From Trogon surrucura (lineage: Eukaryota; Chordata; Aves; Trogoniformes; Trogonidae), in contig CM036629.1 in NCBI GenBank assembly GCA_020746105.1, positions 627,501 to 691,500 on the forward strand: a stretch of DNA of 64,000 bases, in the 5' to 3' direction. The notes under the pieces were generated by a model, which was not told the DNA's origin, searched no databases, and was given only the letters and a program-made list of their open reading frames with translations. The first letter of the stretch is position 1. Each line of letters opens with the position of its first letter. A program made the translations under genes and the position numbers. Positions 36,201-48,745 of the stretch are shown piece by piece.

Positions 36201-38409
36201 TCGGAAAAGAAAACCCGGGATTGTCCGGCCAAGGCGTCAGTAGCGACCGTGTGGCAGAAGAGTGCTGGGATCAGGAAGAAGCAGCTCTCATCCAGAGACA
36301 CGGCACATGTCTGGGTGTCAAAAAACCTCTGAAGTACACCCAGAGAACATAAAAATGGACTGATAAATGTGTAAATAGTTGCAAATAGTATAAGGGAAGA
36401 AAGATCCCATAAAAAATTAAGTCATGTTTGCTGAATCTCATTTGGCCAGGCGCCGGCGGTTTTTCCACCAGCCATAGACACGGCAGAGAGCGTGATTCCC
36501 ACCTTGACGAATTTGGGAAAGGGTAAAATCTGAAGGCCAAGACGAGCATATAAGCAGGTGCAGCGCCTTTGACAGAGCGGCCCCCTACTAACACGTAAGT
36601 TTGAATTTGGCCCGGTGAAGATGCGAGGAGAAAACGAGGGGCCCTGTGGAGCCACGGCTGGGCCCTCCAGGAAGGTGAAATCAGGGCAGGAGAAGAACGT
36701 CAGTCACGATGAGTGCAACTTCAGAGCGACTCGGGAAATACCTCATGTACGTATGTCACAAATAGGGAAAAATCTAAATTAACGGTAAAGGTCCAAGCAA
36801 CTGACTTTTGTTTCCGACTTTCTCCTGGCCCGTTGAGCGTTGACCTCAGCGTGCTTGGAGACAAGGAAGAAGCTCCCCCCCCCAAGAGGGTACAGACCTT
36901 GGGGGCGAGCCGATTGCCAGGTAAAGCCCATAACATGAACCGCAAGACTGTTGAGTGAGAGAGAGAAGAAAGGGAAAGTGAGAAAGTAGAAGGTTGTTCC
37001 TTAGGAAACCTGCTTGAGGCTCCATCAGTACCTCGACTTTTACTGGTGCGTGCTGTAGCAGAAAATACCTCTCACAACCGCCAGGCCTGTGGAGGAGCCC
37101 TGCACCAGTGCTCAAGTGCCATTTAGGCTCATCTGTACAAACAAATCCAAATTCAACTCCCCTGACAGAGATCCTCCAGAGTATTAGATCTATTAAAATC
37201 TGTATTTTGCAATTACTTCCATTTACTTTGCTTCTTTTCTAGGTTTTATGCTAAATTACATGGATGGAGGATCAAGCTTCGCTTAAAAAATCTATTTTTC
37301 TTTGTGTTGTGCCAATGTTAGAACAAATTTTAAATCATGTGATACGATCATCATCATTCTGATTGATAGGTTCACTTTAGACCAGTCTGTGAGTGTTTAA
37401 TAGAGCAAAATCTGACTTAATCGACTAATTTCTAATTAAACATAAATAAAGGAAGTGACACATTAGCCATTTTGCTCAATTCACTGCTGTAAGATGCTCA
37501 AGCAGCGATGAGGTTTGTGTTTGCGCAGCACACCATGACACAGTGGCCACCACCAGCTCCTTCCATTTCTTTGGGCGAAAAAGCTAACGTCTCTGCGTCT
37601 CTGTTCCTAATTCATAAAATGCACACACCGGTTTTGATCTCAGAAGTGGTAGGAGGATTAATTTGTAAATAACCAAAAGTATAACATAAGTGCTACGTGC
37701 AATTATTTTAAGTGCTAAATATCTCACGATGATGGCAGATAGGAGTAAGACTGCAATGAGACTGTAACTCTGGGTTTTTTCTTTTCATTATTGTATAGAC
37801 AATGCTGGCCCTCAAAGTATGCCAGGCATTTTCCAGATCAGAGGAAAATGTGATCCCTATTCTAAGAGTGCCTAATCTAAAAAGTCAAAGATGAAAAGAG
37901 GGAAAGGAACTCGGGATACAAAGGAATCTATGTAGTGACAGGTCCCAGCTTGTTATTTTAATTAAAAATATGCTAAATCCCTCTTTTTGCCTCTTTCAGC
38001 CCTCTCATCCAGGCTCTAAGCTTCAATTCCAGTGTCCGCATAACCTTCCCTAATCATCCAAGGCTCCCCCACATAAAGGAGCTCTTTGGAGCCGGGGCCG
38101 GCACGGGAACGGGTCCGTGGTGGAGCGTGACAGTGGGTGGGACGACAGACCCCGAAGACTGGAAATCCAACAGATCCAGCCCCAAAGTGCTTCCAGAGAG
38201 CTGCGTGTGTCCTGCCCTTGAATTCAGCAGCTTCTCGCAGCTTACAGGGGGCGAACTGAAGGAGGAGCCCACAACCCTGGAGCCCCCTGCACCCGCACAC
38301 GCGCGTGCCCTGAGAAACCAAACACCACCTCCTTTCTCAGAAGACTCTGGCGTGTCCTCAGTCGGACCATCACTGAGCCATACACATAAAAATGCTACTT
38401 TATCAATGC

Positions 38410-38672
38410 TTAGAATCACAGGATGTTGGGGGTTGGAAGGGACCTCTCTGGGCAGCCTGTGCCAGGGCTCGGGCACCCTCACAGTGAAAAAGTTTTTACT
38501 AATGTTTTTTGTGGAACCTCGTGTACTCCAGCTTGCACCTGCTGCCCCTTGTCCTGTCATTGGACATCCCTGAGTAGAACCTGGCTTCTTCCTCCTGAGA
38601 TCCCCCTTTTCATATTTATAAACATTCATGAGGTCTCCTCCAAGCTAAAGAGACCCAGCTCCTTAGAGAGCG
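38410..38672 (-). mobile_element. CR1 LINE 3' part, minus strand, internal deletion
   Basis: The plus strand starts AGAATCACAGGATGTTGG and GGTTGGAAGGGACCTCT, then jumps directly to CTGGGCAGCCTGTGCCAGG. About 100-130 bp of the usual CR1 3' UTR is absent at 38450. The rest covers the ORF2 C-terminus in reverse (HRLPREV-like block, then the RTRGN region and GDL region) up to 38672. Divergence and small indels show a non-functional copy. Confidence 0.88.
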
Positions 38673-40684
38673 AGACGACAGCATCACACTAGTTTAAATC
38701 TTCCAAGAGTTTTACCAGGAGTTAGAGATGCCACCTGCCCCCTTCCTGATGCCCTCTGCTCCTTCCCATTGGCTCCCCCCAAACTTGAGGCAAACGTCTC
38801 CCGGCACGGCTGCCCGTGCTCCGCTCCCCGCCTGCCCCCGGAGCCCAGTGGATATTCCTTCAGATGTCTAACAAGCGTTGAACACAACTGAGGTTTAGAG
38901 AGAGACAGGAATCAATACCGCAGCTTCCACTAGTCACGCTGAGGGATTAGCCGTCCCAAGGAAAAGCGCAGACGGCTGAATAGGAGAATCATGACTCCGA
39001 ATAACGCGGGAGGTTTATGAAGCTGGGAAGCAGCCTCTGGCCTTGATAACCTCCAGCTGGCCAGCAGGACGGGCAGCAGTGGAAATGTGCGCTCGGCGCC
39101 GTGTCCCCCCACCTCGACATTGGCGGGCCAGGAGCCAGCCTGGGCACAGGCGCTGCGGCACGTTGTGGGGGGACCCCGCAGCGACCTCCAGGTCCAGGCT
39201 GCCACACCGGGCACTGTGGGCCCACCGGTGCCTCCAGGACCCCCGGCAGCTGGGGAAGTGTTTCGGCTCTGGGGCTTGCAAGGGGGCAACACCAGCAGCA
39301 GCAGATGCCAGGGAAGGCGGGTGGGGTGGGTGAGATGCAAAGGTCCTCGACGAGCTGAGCCCTTCAAGTGAACCCTTCACCGTGTGAAAGGCGAGGGACA
39401 AGACACGGGAAACTGCTCGGCTTGTACCATGGCCAAAGGAGGTCCCCCAAACCTCTAGTAACGAGAGACACAGGATGCTGTGACACTGCTAACACAGACC
39501 TCTATCTTAACAAATCCAAATCTATTTTTGATCGGTACAGGCAGTGTTAAGACAAGCATTTGAACAGCAAAGTAATTTTTGGCTTAGCTAACATCACAGA
39601 ATTTTCTGTGGGTTTTATGAGCTGAGGACTTGTTGCTCCCTATTACTCTGGCTTTTGTTGTTTTGGTCATCCAAAAGTTGCAGACGTGAGTTTGTCTTTA
39701 AGTTGTCACTGGTGCGAAAATAAGGACTACAGAGGAGAGGAAGGGGGAAGCAACATTCAGAAGACCTTTGCAGTTTAGTGAGGTAACGTACTTCCATATT
39801 TTGGAAGAATATTGAGAGAGGTCTTTAATGACCACTGAATTTTTAAACCTTTCTAAAGTTTTCAGCACAGCATAAGGTTTCTGGGAAGTAAGTGCTCTCC
39901 AACTCAGTCCTAGAGCCCACACAACCACGGAGCCACAGTTTGCTTCACTGCCCAGGAAGCGCCGTTGGATGTCCATTGGACTTGCGATGTTGTTCTGTGA
40001 AAGCACACGAACTCTCCACAATCCAAATTTCACCCACGGTGAGAGAAGAGCAGTGAGACAACAGAGGTGTAGCAGAGCAGACAAAGCTCAAGTAATATGC
40101 AGAAAAAAATGCCTCAAGGTAATTTTCAGTCAAAAGCCTCTACAAAGGACTGTTTCTTTTTGATTTAGCTTTCTGGGTTTTTTCAAGTGAATTAACACGG
40201 GGAGGGGAAAGGCACTGATACTTCTCAATATAGCACCTGAACAGCTATCACACAATAGAAAATGAGCCAGAGGCCCTCTTGTGCATATCTTCCTGATAAT
40301 AAGCCTTATTTATGAGCCAAACACTTCTATCATTTCATTTCCACAAACTAGTTGTATTCATCTCTCCTGACGTCCAACAACGAAAACTAAAGATGATGTG
40401 GAACCACATACTGCCCAAGATGCTCACACGACTTCCCTCTGCATTTGAAAACGGTCTCTGGTCCACTAGAAACTAAAACTTATTTAGCAGAACTGAAGTT
40501 TAAATCCATGACCTAGAACATGGCTGTACCCTGTGGCCTGGTCACACAAGATGGTCAGAGAATGAGCTCTGAACTTGAGTTCAAACTTTCAGAGCTGCTT
40601 CAGACTTGCTCCATTTTAGGAAAATACAGTCATTGTGGATGCGCTAACCAATTACTTGCAGAAAAGGACATAACACTAGGCACG
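38673..40684. other. Unique non-coding DNA
   Basis: No gene or transposon is recognised. GC-rich, both-strand open frames at 38930-39400 overlap each other in several frames and have no domain. I take them as chance frames in GC-rich DNA. Confidence 0.5.
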
Positions 40685-40980
40685 TTTTCGGTCTCTTCTC
40701 CCAGGTGCCAAGTGACAGGGCAAGAGAAAATGGCCCTAAGTTGCTCCAGGGGAGGTTTACACTGGACCTTAGGAAAAATGTCTTCACCAGGAGGGTTTTC
40801 CAGTCCTGGCACAGGCTGCCCAGGGCAGAGGTGAAGTCCCCAACCCTGGAGGGATTTAAACGACGTAGAGATGTGGCGCTCAGGGATATGGGTTAGTGGT
40901 GGGGCTGGCAGTGCTGGGCTAACGGTTGGACTCAAGGATCTTCAGGGTCTTTTCCAGCATCAATGACTCTACGACTCTCT
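40685..40980 (+). mobile_element. CR1 LINE, truncated (ORF2 C-terminus and 3' UTR)
   Basis: Forward-strand CR1. A DRARENGPKLLQGRFTLDLR frame (40709-40768) continues through FQSWHRLPR and then VKSPTLEGFKRR. The 3' UTR follows, with GGGATATGGGTTAGTGGTGG, GGACTCAAGGATCTTCAGGG and TCTTTTCCAGCATCAATGAC. The terminal octamers are degenerate. The short frame to 40896 is open for over 60 codons, so decay is moderate. Confidence 0.9.
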
Positions 40981-42443
40981 GGCGAAAGCAGATCAGGAAC
41001 ATGACTGCAAATACGATCCATGACCAAGGGGACTGCCAGGGGCAGCGGTCAGATTTGTACAGCCAAACCTGCGGGAATACTGTACGCCCCTTAGCCGGAG
41101 GCTGACTCACAGGAACCTGCTCTTTTTGCCCCAGGACCCACGGCAGGAGCTGGGCTATCAGCCCACCCTCGCCCTGCAGGCCTTTGCTGGGGAGGCACTG
41201 GGGGACCGCGGCGTTTGAACCCGGCCGCTGGTGAGCCTGGGGCTGTGAGCAGGACAGACTCTCCCTTCCTCATCTTGGCCAAGGTGAGGTCAGAAGGGTC
41301 TGCCTTGGCCGTGGTGCCTCGTCACAGGCTGAGCTCAGCCTCCAGCAACCCCCTCGAGACCATCAATCTGTCCCCATCCCCACCTCCACCGCCCCTTCTC
41401 CCGCATCCACCTAAAATATGAGCACGTGCGCTCGCCCCTGGTGCTTCTGCTCCCAGAAACCACCCCGTCCCCTCCCTGCGGCGCTCCTTATCTCAGGCAG
41501 CGTGTCACTGCAATTTTATGGTCAGCATTAGAGGCTGAAGCCCTCCTCGGAGCCGATGGCCCCTGCGCCTCACGCGCTCGGAGAGCAGCCAGGCTCCTCG
41601 CGAGGAGCCGCCTCCTGCGCGGCGCTGCCTGACCCCCTCCGCCGGCAGCCGCCATAAATCTGCCGCACCTGATGGGAGATGGGCTTTTTAGGATCTCTCC
41701 GGGTGCTTTGAGGTAGCACTTCTATGAACTCCGTGCCACAATAAATAACGCTACCTGCAATATGTCTTTGGGAACGTGTCAGCGGCGGCTGTCCTGCCAT
41801 GAATTTTTATTCTTTTGCCGTCTGGAAGATAGATTCCAGATACAGCGTTTCCCCGCACTTAGTGTCAAATCTCTTTACCCCTTTGCCCCGGCAGAATGAC
41901 AGGGACCACAAATAAAATAAAATAATAAAAAAGAAGCATAGGAAAAATGGCCTGAGAGCAGAGGGAAAGCACTAAACTCACTTCTCTCTGCAGCTGAGCA
42001 GTTTCAGAGATCACAGCAGCGACTACAGGCAGGGGCAATTTGGAATACGAAGAAGGCGATTTTTGCATGTTGCCGATAAGACTTCTGCGAGAGGATTCCA
42101 CAGAAGGGAGCGTAAAGATAAAATTTCTATGAAGAGTATAATGCACATAGAACTGGGAGACAGGGGAATGTGGAGATGCGTGCCATCCCAAACTGCTGTG
42201 TCACCGACGGGGAAATGAAGCGCTGACCCCAATAAGGGAAGGTGGTTTTTTTAATGGAAAAAAAACCTTTCTCGCTGTAGAGAAAAAGGTCATACAGACA
42301 GACTAATGAAATAGTCTAAATATTTGCAAATCCTGCACTGCAGATCTGGTATCAAGGTTAGAGTGCCAAAGGAGGAGCGCCGTAACAATTACCGACAGCA
42401 ATCCCACGGAAAAAGGAACTGCAGTCGGCATAAGAATCTTGTA
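40981..42443. other. Unique DNA, GC-rich then AT-rich
   Basis: A GC-rich part with CpG-dense DNA at about 41540-41660 is followed by AT-richer sequence. No gene or transposon is recognised. Confidence 0.5.
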
Positions 42444-42840
42444 ATCATAGAGTCACAGGATGTTTGGGCTTGGAAGAGACCTCCAGAGATCATCTGGTCC
42501 ACCCCCTGCCAGAGCAGGGTCACCCAGGGCAGCCACACAGGGACGCGTCCAGGCGGGTTGGAAAGTCTCCAGAGCAGGAGACTCCACACCCTCTCTGGGC
42601 AGCCTGGGCCAGGGCTCCGGCACCCTCAAAATAAAGAGGTTTCTCCTCATGTTGAGGTGGAGCTTCCCATGTTCTAGCTTACACCCGTTATTCCTTGTCC
42701 TATCACTGGGCACCACTGGGAAGAGACCAGCACCCTCCTCTTGACCCCCGCCCCTCAGGTATTTACACACATTAATAAGTTCCCCTCTCAGCCTTCTCTT
42801 TTCAAGACCAAGCAGCCCCAGTTCTCTCAGTTTCTTTGGA
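42444..42840 (-). mobile_element. CR1 LINE 3' part, minus strand
   Basis: The reverse complement of an avian CR1. It starts with TCATAGAGTCACAGGATG (the octamer end), then GACCTCCAGAGATCATCTGG and the 3' UTR, then the ORF2 C-terminus up to the [15 protein letters not shown]-like block near 42780-42840. It is nearly 400 bp. An 83-bp stretch (42543-42625) is identical to the copy at 48234, so both belong to one fairly young subfamily. Confidence 0.92.
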
Positions 42841-42924
42841 CTGCAGAAAACCAGTGTGCAGCGAACCCAGGGGCCAGCAGTGGGGCCAAGGGGGTTTCAG
42901 AGGGTCATGAGCGAGCTGGATGGG

Positions 42925-43063
42925 CACACCACTGGTGAGGCCGCTTCCGGAGTACTGGGCCCAGTTGTGGGCTCCCCAGTGCAAGACAGAGACGGACCTA
43001 CTGGCTGGATGAGGAGATTTCCAGAGATGCCTTCCAACTTCAGTGGTTCTGTGACTCCGTGAG
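42925..43063 (+). mobile_element. CR1 LINE fragment, plus strand, internally deleted
   Basis: TGGTGAGGCCGCTTCCGGAG, then CCCAGTTGTGGGCTCCCCAG corresponds to the late ORF2 'RPxLEYCVQxWxPQ' region of CR1. It then jumps near 43010 to a degenerate 3' end (GGAGATTTCCAGAGATGCC and TTCTGTGACTCCGTGAG). It lies in opposite orientation to the copy just before it, the two being head to head. Confidence 0.75.
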
Positions 43064-44540
43064 CTATTTGAGGAATCCAGGTTTTACTTCCTGGTTACCA
43101 CATATAAGCTATTGAGTAAACTACCCTTAGGACTCCAAAATACTTGGAAAAAAGCACAAACAGGCAGGTGAAATATTATTAGTTGTACAATTCAGTTGGG
43201 AATATGAGAAATAACTGCTCAGACAACAGTGTAACAGCTGGAAAAATTCTATAAAAAGACAAACAGCTCCAACTAGACAGGAGTTCACAGTGCCCATTTT
43301 GGTTTTTCCTCCTCTCAGTTTCCCTCTTTTAAGTCACCGCCTTATATAAAACTCTTCTGCACTTCTAGGCAATCTTACCTTAATTCGAAGACATTATTTA
43401 ACTTTCTTCCTTTACTCTGACGAAATTACCAAGTTGCACATCCCTTGCATCCAAAAGATACCAGGAGAAGGACTCCAGTATCTTCACGTTAACGTGCACG
43501 TGCCAGTTAAACCATACAGCACATTGAGGAGCTCATTGCTCCACCACTGAGTCACCCTTGTCCAGCCTCCAAGTGCAGGTGGAACATACGGATGCCGCAC
43601 AAAACGTCCCCTTCAGCAGACACACTTCCCAGTTCACACCAAAAATGACGACGCTGTGGTTAGGACACAGCTACCCGGTTGCCTTAGCGTCTGTCCTCTT
43701 CCTATTTCCACCTCGGAAATCGAACTTTAAATACTGAAATTGAGGCGTTGTTGAATATGTATCACTGAGAGCAGTGGAACAAAACAAGCCACCCCGAGAT
43801 GTCGAGCGACTGCTTTGGCCACACAGCAGAGTTAAAGTGGAGGAGATTTACAAGGTCATTGACAAATGCAAGTATTGATTGAGTATTAAAGTGTCTTGTG
43901 ATTAATACAGCCTTCGAAGTAATTAGTGCAGAGGATCTCTTATATCTCACCATGTTTAAATAATGTATCTGTGAACATGCAGGCTCCCTGTCAATCACTC
44001 TGGCTGAGGCCAAACATCATCTCACCTGATAACTCATTTGGAAACTGGGCTTCCTGCCTGCTGGATATCTTTCAAAACCAGCAACTCTTCCCTAATTGCG
44101 TGGGGTGACCTATATTTAGAGCCTGGCAGTTCACTGGGGGAGGCAGAGGGGGAGAAGAGAGCGAGAAGAAACGCTAAAGCACACTACTCGTACAATGGGA
44201 ATAAAAACCGGGGAGAAATCTCAGAGGCACTGAACAGAGCCAGCTGAGGGACCCACGGCACGAACACACACACAGCGTTTGCTCAGCCCGGGCACGCTCT
44301 TGCCACATCTGGCGCAGCCGTACAACTCTCTTTGGTCACTCTTAGGTAAGAGTCTGGATTTTTTTCACACAGTAGTCGATATCAAAACTGGGAATTACAG
44401 AATTTCTATTTGTTTTTCAGGGAAATAAGCCAAGATGGACACAACCTTTCCTAGGGCTCCTAAATTTTTATTGGGGGAAGAGGTGTTCAGTTAATACTTC
44501 CCAAGCTACATCTGCAGCTGGCTCACTAGCAGATCCCAGA
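43064..44540. other. Unique non-coding DNA
   Basis: No gene or transposon is recognised. The AT-rich block 43840-44110 is listed separately as a candidate element. Confidence 0.55.
43840..44110. promoter_or_regulatory. Candidate conserved non-coding element with a PBX/PREP-type site
   Basis: The reverse strand at 43988-43997 reads TGATTGACAG, the consensus for PBX-PREP/MEIS dimers. Around it lie TTGATTGAGTATTAAAGTG, GTGATTAATAC and AAGTAATTAGTGC. The motif cluster fits TALE/homeodomain control. Conservation and activity are untested. Confidence 0.4.
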
Positions 44541-44662
44541 AATCTATGATTAGACTTTCTATGATTAGAATAATAGAAAACAGGGCTGGGAAGGACCTCA
44601 GAAAGTCACTAAATTGATCTTTCTACCCACAGGCAGAATCAATTACACCTAAGCATCCCAGT
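44541..44662 (-). mobile_element. Old CR1 LINE 3' end, minus strand
   Basis: The plus strand reads TCTATGATTAGACTTTCTATG, then ACAGGGCTGGGAAGGACCTCAGAAAG and GGCAGAATCAATTACACC. This is the reverse complement of an older CR1 3' UTR type. It has many changes from the consensus. Confidence 0.7.
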
Positions 44663-46725
44663 ATTCTGGCATCCTAGACTGAAAGGATGGGTCATGTTAA
44701 TCTAATAGCAAACTGGTTGTAAGCTCTTGATCAATCTGCAGTCATCTGCATCCTCACTAATTTTCCCGGTCCCTGGGACTCAGGGCCAACAGGCTCATAG
44801 CAAAGTCTAACAGCTCCTGAGGTACAGGACTTCAGGAATTTGAACGGCTTAAATTCTAAAAGAAAAAATATGTTCCAATACCAGAAAATCTTCAGAAGAA
44901 AGTAGATAATGGGGAAAAAAAAAAAAAAGAGTGAAAAAGGTGCCTGCAGTGCGTAGGAGGTACAGAAGCATCAAGGGAAGAAGGACAAAGACAAGGAATA
45001 TGCGCAACCAGGCTCAAAGAAGTTTACGTTTTCGAAATATTATTGCTCATTTATTTCCCCCTTTCTGCAGCTATTTAAGGAACACTTTCTTTTCATTATC
45101 ATATAGTGGAGCATGATACCTCAACAAAAAAATATCCACAAGAATGTGCTGAGAGGAGGATTAGAAGACGACCTAGGAAAGTCACTCTGCTCTCCCACGT
45201 GTGCCCAGTGACATTACAAAACCACCGCACAAGGAAGCTCATGCTCCTCACGGCAAAGACTCAGGTTCCGTGTGGGGCTCTATGCTCCGTATTTAAACAA
45301 ACTCTTTCAGCCCCTCTCGATCCGTCCTTGAAGGAACTTCTGCAGAGGGAGAAACCTCGGCCGACGCCTGGGACTCTCAGGCTAGGGCTGGCAGTCCCAG
45401 TGTCCCTGTCTCAGCTCTTGGTCCTCACCAGAACAGCCTAAATCTGATCTGAAACGGGACACTGTCAGCCACAGGAAGACGGGGCTGTCAGCAGCTACTA
45501 GAGCTACGCGGGAGCTTTTCTGGAGCAAGCCAGCGTCTATCGGTCACCTGGATCTAGGAGGTAAATGTTCTGCAGCAAGTGCCACTTCAGCAAAATAAGC
45601 AGCTTTACACCTTCCAGGTGCTTTTCGGAGACCATGAAGCGCCAGGTACTCATCTCATGTCTTCTTAATCTCTTTCCTACCATTTTCTTTAAACAATTGT
45701 AATCACAGGGTTTCTCTGAAGCACACTTAGGGATCGTTAAACATTTACCACTTATTGGGTAAATAAAGCTCTGGGAAACGGTTTCCTTCACACACTCACC
45801 TCTGGGCTGCTATTTGCTTCCAGTTTAGAAACAGCAAAGGGCTGAACTGCAGCCCCACTACCCACCTCACTCCTTTACGCCTTCCTCTAACAGAGACTAG
45901 GGACTGGTGTAAAACAGGAGGATATTCTGGTATTTTGCCAACATTGCCCACTCTGGGCCAGTGTCAAGTGGGTGAGCAGCTGCCGACCACAGCTCTTCTG
46001 GTTGAGAAGAGAGCTGGGACAGCTACATGGATGTCCCTCTGGAGAAAACACAGCCTTCCCCTCGCACTGCCCACTTAACTTCCAGGGGTTAAAACATGCA
46101 ACGTACGGAAGTTAATCACTCTCATACGTAATCAAATCAGAGCAATTCCTAAACTAATTTAGGCAAGGTAGAAAAAAAGAAGAACCCTTCTTCCTCAAAG
46201 ACAGTGAAAGAAACCCAAACCTGGGACTTGTGGCTTTTTCTTTAGACAAAGCACTAGAAATATTGCCCTGCCTTTAGTGTTAATCTTGCTTTCTTTTTTC
46301 TTGCACCTGCTAATGTTCCATAACTCACAAGTCCCTCTTCCTTCCCCTCTTACAAGTTTATTTATTATGACTATTTTACCAGCTATTGGTTCAACACGCT
46401 CCACTCAGATATTCATCATTTAGTTCTCCGGGTAAATCGTATTTAATCAGCACAGGAGAGAAAATAGCGTAATTATAGATGCCGGATGCCATTACACTCA
46501 GAAGAAATTAAACCTCGTCCAGTGGTGCCTCTGATGAAAACGAGCAGCCGGTGCTGCCCGGGAGGTTACCACGGGGTTAGTGGCCGTGCGGGGCCAAACG
46601 CACCTTCGGGGCTCCCCGAACCCAACGAACACGCAACAGCAGAGAGGGTCAGAGGGAGGACGAAGAGAAGTGACTAGAGATAAACAAAGAACACCAGAAT
46701 TTGTCATAATGAATCTAGGAAATGC

Positions 46726-46742
46726 TTTTTTTTTTTTTTTTT
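46726..46742. repeat. T17 homopolymer
   Basis: Seventeen consecutive T within simple sequence. Confidence 0.9.
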
Positions 46743-47539
46743 AATAATATGATAAGCCAAACCCCCCCACACTACTTACAGCGCAGAAAACCAAGGTTGC
46801 TACACAGAGATGTGGCGGTTGCAAATAAATCCTGTCCAGAAAAATCCTCTGTTAAGAGTAAGCACAAGGATAATGCATGTTTCATCTCCGGCCTTAGCAT
46901 GAGGCTTGCTTTAGCTGACGGTGAATTCTGCAGAGCAGGAGCCAGGCTGCCTTGGCTGCTCAGCGCTGCAGCACCCAGCTTCACCAAACTGCAAATAAAC
47001 GGTTCAACACCGAAACGGACGGAGGAGAGGACGTCCACAGAAACGACCAGCCCAGAGGTAGTGCCCATTCTGCTTTGTGCCCATTACAGTACTTCTGTGT
47101 CACGGGTGGGTTTGTAATTTTTTTTTTTTAAGGTAAATAATTCTATTTTAGGAATGCTAATGGAAAAATTCTTCACTGATCGATAAAGTCCAGAAAGTTA
47201 CTAGAGTAAAAAAAGATGCAAACAGATTCTTAAAGTTGCTCAGAGGAAGAAGTGGTGCAGTCGTCTGCAGTTGGCACTGAAACATTTAAAACCTGACATT
47301 ATCCTCATATGAAGTATCACAGTTTACCCAGGTTATGGCATAAACTGCTATAGGAGATATTTCACCTACAGACACTTCTTATTCATCGCCTGACATCGGT
47401 GCTCAGAAACGACTACCTGGGTCCAGAAAGAACAATGGCCAGAAAGGCTGAGTGTTGTATTTTATTTATTATTTATTTTTTGCTAATAATACATCTGAGG
47501 TTTAGATAAGTAACTAAGAGGAAGGAGAGCTCCTTCTAG

Positions 47540-47870
47540 TCCATCCTGCTGCCGACAATTAAGAAACCTCAAAGTAATTTTTGAAAATGTCAGCGTCTCA
47601 TTTAGCAAACGGATAAATAATGAATGAAGCATAATCACTGTCCTGTGCTGGTGGTACAGCTTCGCGGTGTCATTAGTAAACTAACGGTATAATATCTTCG
47701 TGTCACAGTTTAATTATATCTTGTAATTAGTTTCAGCAATGGATTGCACAGAGTCAGGCCCCCTGAGCTAAACAAAAGGTAATAGAACTTTCAGAGTCCT
47801 CACATAAATCAATTATGAAAGTGTCCTGTGTTATTTGAGGCTTGTTTGCTGTAATTTTATGCACAAAGAA
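47540..47870. promoter_or_regulatory. Candidate conserved non-coding element
   Basis: Dense homeodomain-type words in non-repeat AT-rich DNA: GACAATTAAG, AAATAATGAATG, TCATTAGTAAACTAACGG, TTTAATTATATC, TTGTAATTAG and AAATCAATTATG. Of the whole window this block looks most like an enhancer by word content. No alignment was possible. Confidence 0.4.
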
Positions 47871-48233
47871 GAAATGATCCCTGCTGCCTATGGAGGGCGA
47901 TTCACCTTACCCATTGCCCGCCTAAACGACCACGAGTGGTCCGGAGCCGGAGCCCACCCTGGGCGGCACGTCTCCTGACGCACCTGCGGAGACGGAGAAA
48001 CGTACTGCGCCTGCTGGGAACACCGCAGACGAGGTGGGGGTGCTGCCTTTCTTCTGCTGCTGCTGAGGTGTTTTGGGCTGGCCCTGAAGCCTGGCGTGTT
48101 GCAGGCACAAGCGCTCTGCGGCCAAAGCCACGCGTCGTCGTGCTTCTGCTCGCTATCCTGAGAGGATCGTGCCGCCATCCAAACACCGCCTACACCTTCC
48201 TTCTCCCTCTTCTTCATCCACAGAGTGAAAAAA

Positions 48234-48745
48234 ATCATAGAATGATAGAATGTTGGGGTTGGAAGGGACCTCTGGAGATCACCCAGTCCATCCCCCTGCC
48301 AGAGCAGGGTCACCCAGGGCAGGTCCCACAGGAACGCGTCCAGGCGGGTTGGAAAGTCTCCAGAGCAGGAGACTCCACACCCTCTCTGGGCAGCCTGGGC
48401 CAGGGCTCCGGCACCCGCACAGGGAAGAAGCTTTTTCTAATATTTTTGTGGAACCTCCTGTGTTCTAACGTAAACCCATTATTTCTTGTTCTATTGCTGG
48501 GCACCACTGAGCAGAGATTGTCCCCTTCCCCTTGACCCCCGCCCCTCACATATTTCTATACGTTAAAAAGGTCCCCTCTCAGCCATCTCCTTTCAAGGCT
48601 GAACAGCCCCAGGTCTCTCAGTCTCTCTTCCCAGCAGAGATGTTCAGTTCCTTGATCACCCTCGTAGCTCTCCCTTGGACTCTCTCCAGTAGGTCCCTGT
48701 CTCTCTCGAATTGGGGAGCCCCAAACTGGACACAGGATTCTCCCT
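48234..48745 (-). mobile_element. CR1 LINE 3' part, minus strand (longest young copy)
   Basis: The reverse complement of CR1. It begins at the 3' octamers (ATCATAGAATGATAGAATG), with the 3' UTR to about 48390 and the ORF2 C-terminus after that. The minus-strand frame shows the EERLRDLGLFSLERR-like block (around 48600-48640) followed upstream by a PVWGSPI-like stretch (around 48705-48725). The 83-bp core shared with the copy at 42444 is identical. It is 5'-truncated at about 48745, and frameshifts prevent function. Confidence 0.92.

Larger units (their letters stand above)
34311..38409. other. Unique DNA, CpG-dense and AT-rich mosaic
   Basis: No gene is recognised. CpG-dense patches lie at 35270-35490 and 35790-36010. 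They alternate with AT-rich blocks at 35340-35420, 36050-36200 and 37190-37500. The open frame at 34973-35557 (194 codons) crosses a T-run and CpG-rich DNA, has no domain and is probably chance. Confidence 0.5.
44663..48233. other. Unique non-coding DNA
   Basis: No gene is recognised. It includes an A14 run (44915-44928), a T17 run (46726-46742) and the AT-rich candidate element at 47540-47870. Open frames at 45106-45441 and 46722-47117 have no domain. Confidence 0.5.

Noticed and set aside
38230-38260. CTCF motif (ACAGGGGGCGA)
   Set aside because: Only the core fits and the flank is poor. No partner site lies nearby.
38054-38629. 191-codon minus-strand frame
   Set aside because: Part of it lies within the CR1 element at 38410-38672 and the rest has no domain. 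It is a repeat-derived shadow.
47936-48535. 199-codon plus-strand frame
   Set aside because: Its second half is the antisense of the CR1 copy at 48234-48745. The first half is GC-rich chance sequence.
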